Of a DNA stretch of 64,000 nt, positions 62,035 through 64,000 are shown piece by piece. The stretch lies in NCBI GenBank assembly GCA_026874595.1, contig CM049317.1, positions 14,316,882 through 14,380,881 of the forward strand, read 5' to 3'. A program made the position numbers and the translations under genes. The DNA is from Sipunculus nudus (Eukaryota; Annelida; Sipuncula; Golfingiida; Sipunculidae). The notes beneath the pieces were generated by a model. It made no database searches. It was given only the letters and a program-made list of their open reading frames with translations, and was not told the origin of the DNA. Numbering within the stretch: position 1 is the stretch's first letter; each line of letters begins with the position of its first letter.

Positions 62035-64000
62035 TTTGCTCTGGCACACCCTGGTGGTCGAATCCAGAGAATCTTGCTACTCAAAGCAGCGGTTACACGC
62101 AAATATGTCTGGGAAGACCGCAGTGTGTAATCGCTGCGTGAGGAGCATACGATTATGGCTATCTATTGAATACAAAATGCAAAGGTTCCATTTACGAACT
62201 TGCTGAGGAGTTTATTTGTCCGAACTCTCCATAAATATCTATATCTCTGTCCCTACTGAACTTGCTGATATGCCTCTGGTAAAAAGGTTGTCAGATATTT
62301 AAAAACGATGATAAAAGTTAAATTTTAGTTGCTATAGAAACCATGAAACACATACTTGGTGTCAAAATACTGTAATACTGTGTCTTGTTATTAGGAAATA
62401 AACTCCCAGTTGGCCCAACCATAATATCTGCCCCGCGTGACCTGTCGAAAGGTGATCCTGTGCATACCGAATAATTTCCACCTTTGCAGTTCCAACATTC
62501 ATCAATGAAACATTAATATAGTCTGTTGTAATTATCCAACTTGTACATGTAGGACAGATTCTAGATAGCTATCCATGCCAACAATTGTCAAGCGGTACTT
62601 ACTGTAGCTATACTCTGTTCCAACGCCCCTATCCACCTTCCCGCAACATTTCTTTCATTTTTTAAAGTGGCATAATGTTATCCAGAACAGATGTTTTGAT
62701 CAGCGACATTGGACACCAACACCAGATAGCGTAACTGCGAAGGTATTAAAAACGTTCAACAGGATGATTTTGTGTCGCCGAACTTAAACTCCCTTATATA
62801 TCATTATAAAAAACTTTTTTAAATTGAATAATAAGATCCCAGAGACATTTTAGGTCTAATCAAATTTTCAAAATACGTGTTTAATACTCGAGATTTTATC
62901 CAAAACGGTTCAGATACCTGCCTTTTTGTGGGCCTCTAGATGGACAATTGATCGCCATAGCTCATTTACTTGGGACGATCAGGTGAAATTTTTAATAGTG
63001 AATTTCTCAACTTTTTTTAAATGAGACGGTGGAGACAGGTTCATAATTATTAATTGATCTTTCCTGAGGACACACATTTCGATCCTGTTTGTGGGCCGGT
63101 CTGTCAGTGGAGTGACATCTAGTAACACCGCTGGTGCGCCTACATGACACTGTAAGGAAGAGTTAATTAATTTGGGCATAATCCAAATAAATTTAAGTTT
63201 TGGACGTTCATTATGTAGGAATGTAGAAAGTCATTTTTATTGTTTGCATGTCCACGTTTTTGCCATAACAGTTGTCTATGCTAAAAGCTAGAAGAAACAT
63301 ATCATATTCGGAGGGCAAAGCTTAATCATTTCCTTTTCAAAAGAGCACAATTCTCAAAGTCAAATATTTTTATGTATAAGCCTAACGATTGTACACTCTT
63401 AGAGGCTCATAAGGGACCAATCGGTCACATCGCTCAGCTGAATTTAGCAAATGCAAAATAATCTTTTTTTTAATATATGAAGTAGCATTTTAAAAGATAA
63501 GAGTAAATGGCCCTGCTAACTGGTGATAATCAATTATTAAATATATATTTGGCGAATTAATACTGTGCACTTTTACGGACTCTATCGAAAATGCAGGAGT
63601 CTCTAATATGATCAAAACTTTCTGGAAGTATCATTATTTCAGCTATGTGACAGTAACATGTGCGTTAATAAAATGACAATGGGAATGTATGAACACCTCC
63701 CAATTATAGAATAGGGAATGGGGAGGAGATTAGCTGAAGTATAATAATGCACATTTAATTTATTAAATTGAATTAAATGCTGTAAAAAATAAAAAATGAG
63801 CATAAACTAAATCTGATAAGTATATGTTGAACTTTGTAATACATGAAAATTGGGGTGTGAAAACATTTAATAATGCAATAAGGATATAATGTTGATTGTG
63901 CACTTTTATGAACTACATGACCGATGTACAGGAGCTTCATTATGACAATTTTGAGAATTTTAGTAATCTACTAAGTGACTGGAATACGCATGTTTATACC
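62035..64000 (+). repeat. Tandem unit copy E, partial
   Basis: The unit head block and the start of the ~331-bp repeat are cut by the window end at a point equal to about 25.8 kb of B, just before the LTR site. It keeps the 17-18 bases ACGAACTTGCTGAGGAG that B lacks near 24010, as A does. No gene is visible. Confidence 0.88.

Noticed and set aside
61772-62206. 144-codon frame at the D/E boundary
   Set aside because: It crosses an inverted repeat, lacks any recognisable domain and is not kept at the same length in other copies.

Overview
The window reads as nuclear DNA from an animal, most probably a bivalve mollusc. The support is AT-rich non-coding sequence, an asparagine tRNA gene of the metazoan type with internal Pol III boxes and a T4 terminator, dispersed-repeat text that resembles bivalve repeats I know (recollection, not a search), microsatellites, and target-site-flanked transposon remnants. 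No open frame looks like an ordinary protein-coding gene. Nearly all long frames are microsatellite or minisatellite readings, or are identical only because the DNA itself is duplicated. The species cannot be named from the sequence alone.

Layout. Positions 1-6205 are single-copy within the window: AT-rich, with five G-run clusters on the + strand and a GACG/GACA repeat near the right end. From 6206 to the right edge the window is a head-to-tail array of one large unit, using the start of a shared TTTGCTCTG landmark as arbitrary phase: copy A 6206-23852, copy B 23853-41889, copy C 41890-55521, copy D 55522-62034, and copy E from 62035 (cut by the window end). A and B are about 18 kb. C and D are shortened by internal deletions. 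Within each unit there is an older, more diverged layer of duplication: 11.5-12.5 kb resembles 15.2-16.2 kb, and 14.1-14.7 kb resembles 17.3-17.9 kb.

Contents of a full unit, in order: a head block; a roughly 331-bp degenerate tandem repeat carrying a solo LTR (B, C, D); roughly 125-bp tandem monomers; GAGTGAACTCTTGACCT-type sub-repeats; roughly 175-bp monomers of a bivalve-like repeat; the tRNA-Asn locus; a long non-coding stretch with a (CT)n and a (TA)n microsatellite; an exon-like frame behind a good splice acceptor; a 17-19-bp stop-free minisatellite (1.58 kb in A, 0.5 kb in B and C); a non-coding tail; and an imperfect inverted repeat of about 57-bp arms just before the next unit.

History. 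Transposons time-stamp the copies. A 585-bp TIR element with a TA duplication sits only in B, and a 497-bp TTAA-flanked element sits only in C. The solo LTR is shared by B, C and D and was probably lost from A by a deletion. About 8 kb spanning B/C (about 35.8-43.7 kb) is almost identical to about 8 kb spanning C/D (about 49.4-57.8 kb). This is far closer than A is to B, so it is either a very recent exchange or an assembly duplication. The tRNA gene is intact only in D: A has a substitution at position 8, B has lost the 3' acceptor strand, and C has lost the locus. I found no new gene system. The notable biology is the nested, actively rearranging tandem array.
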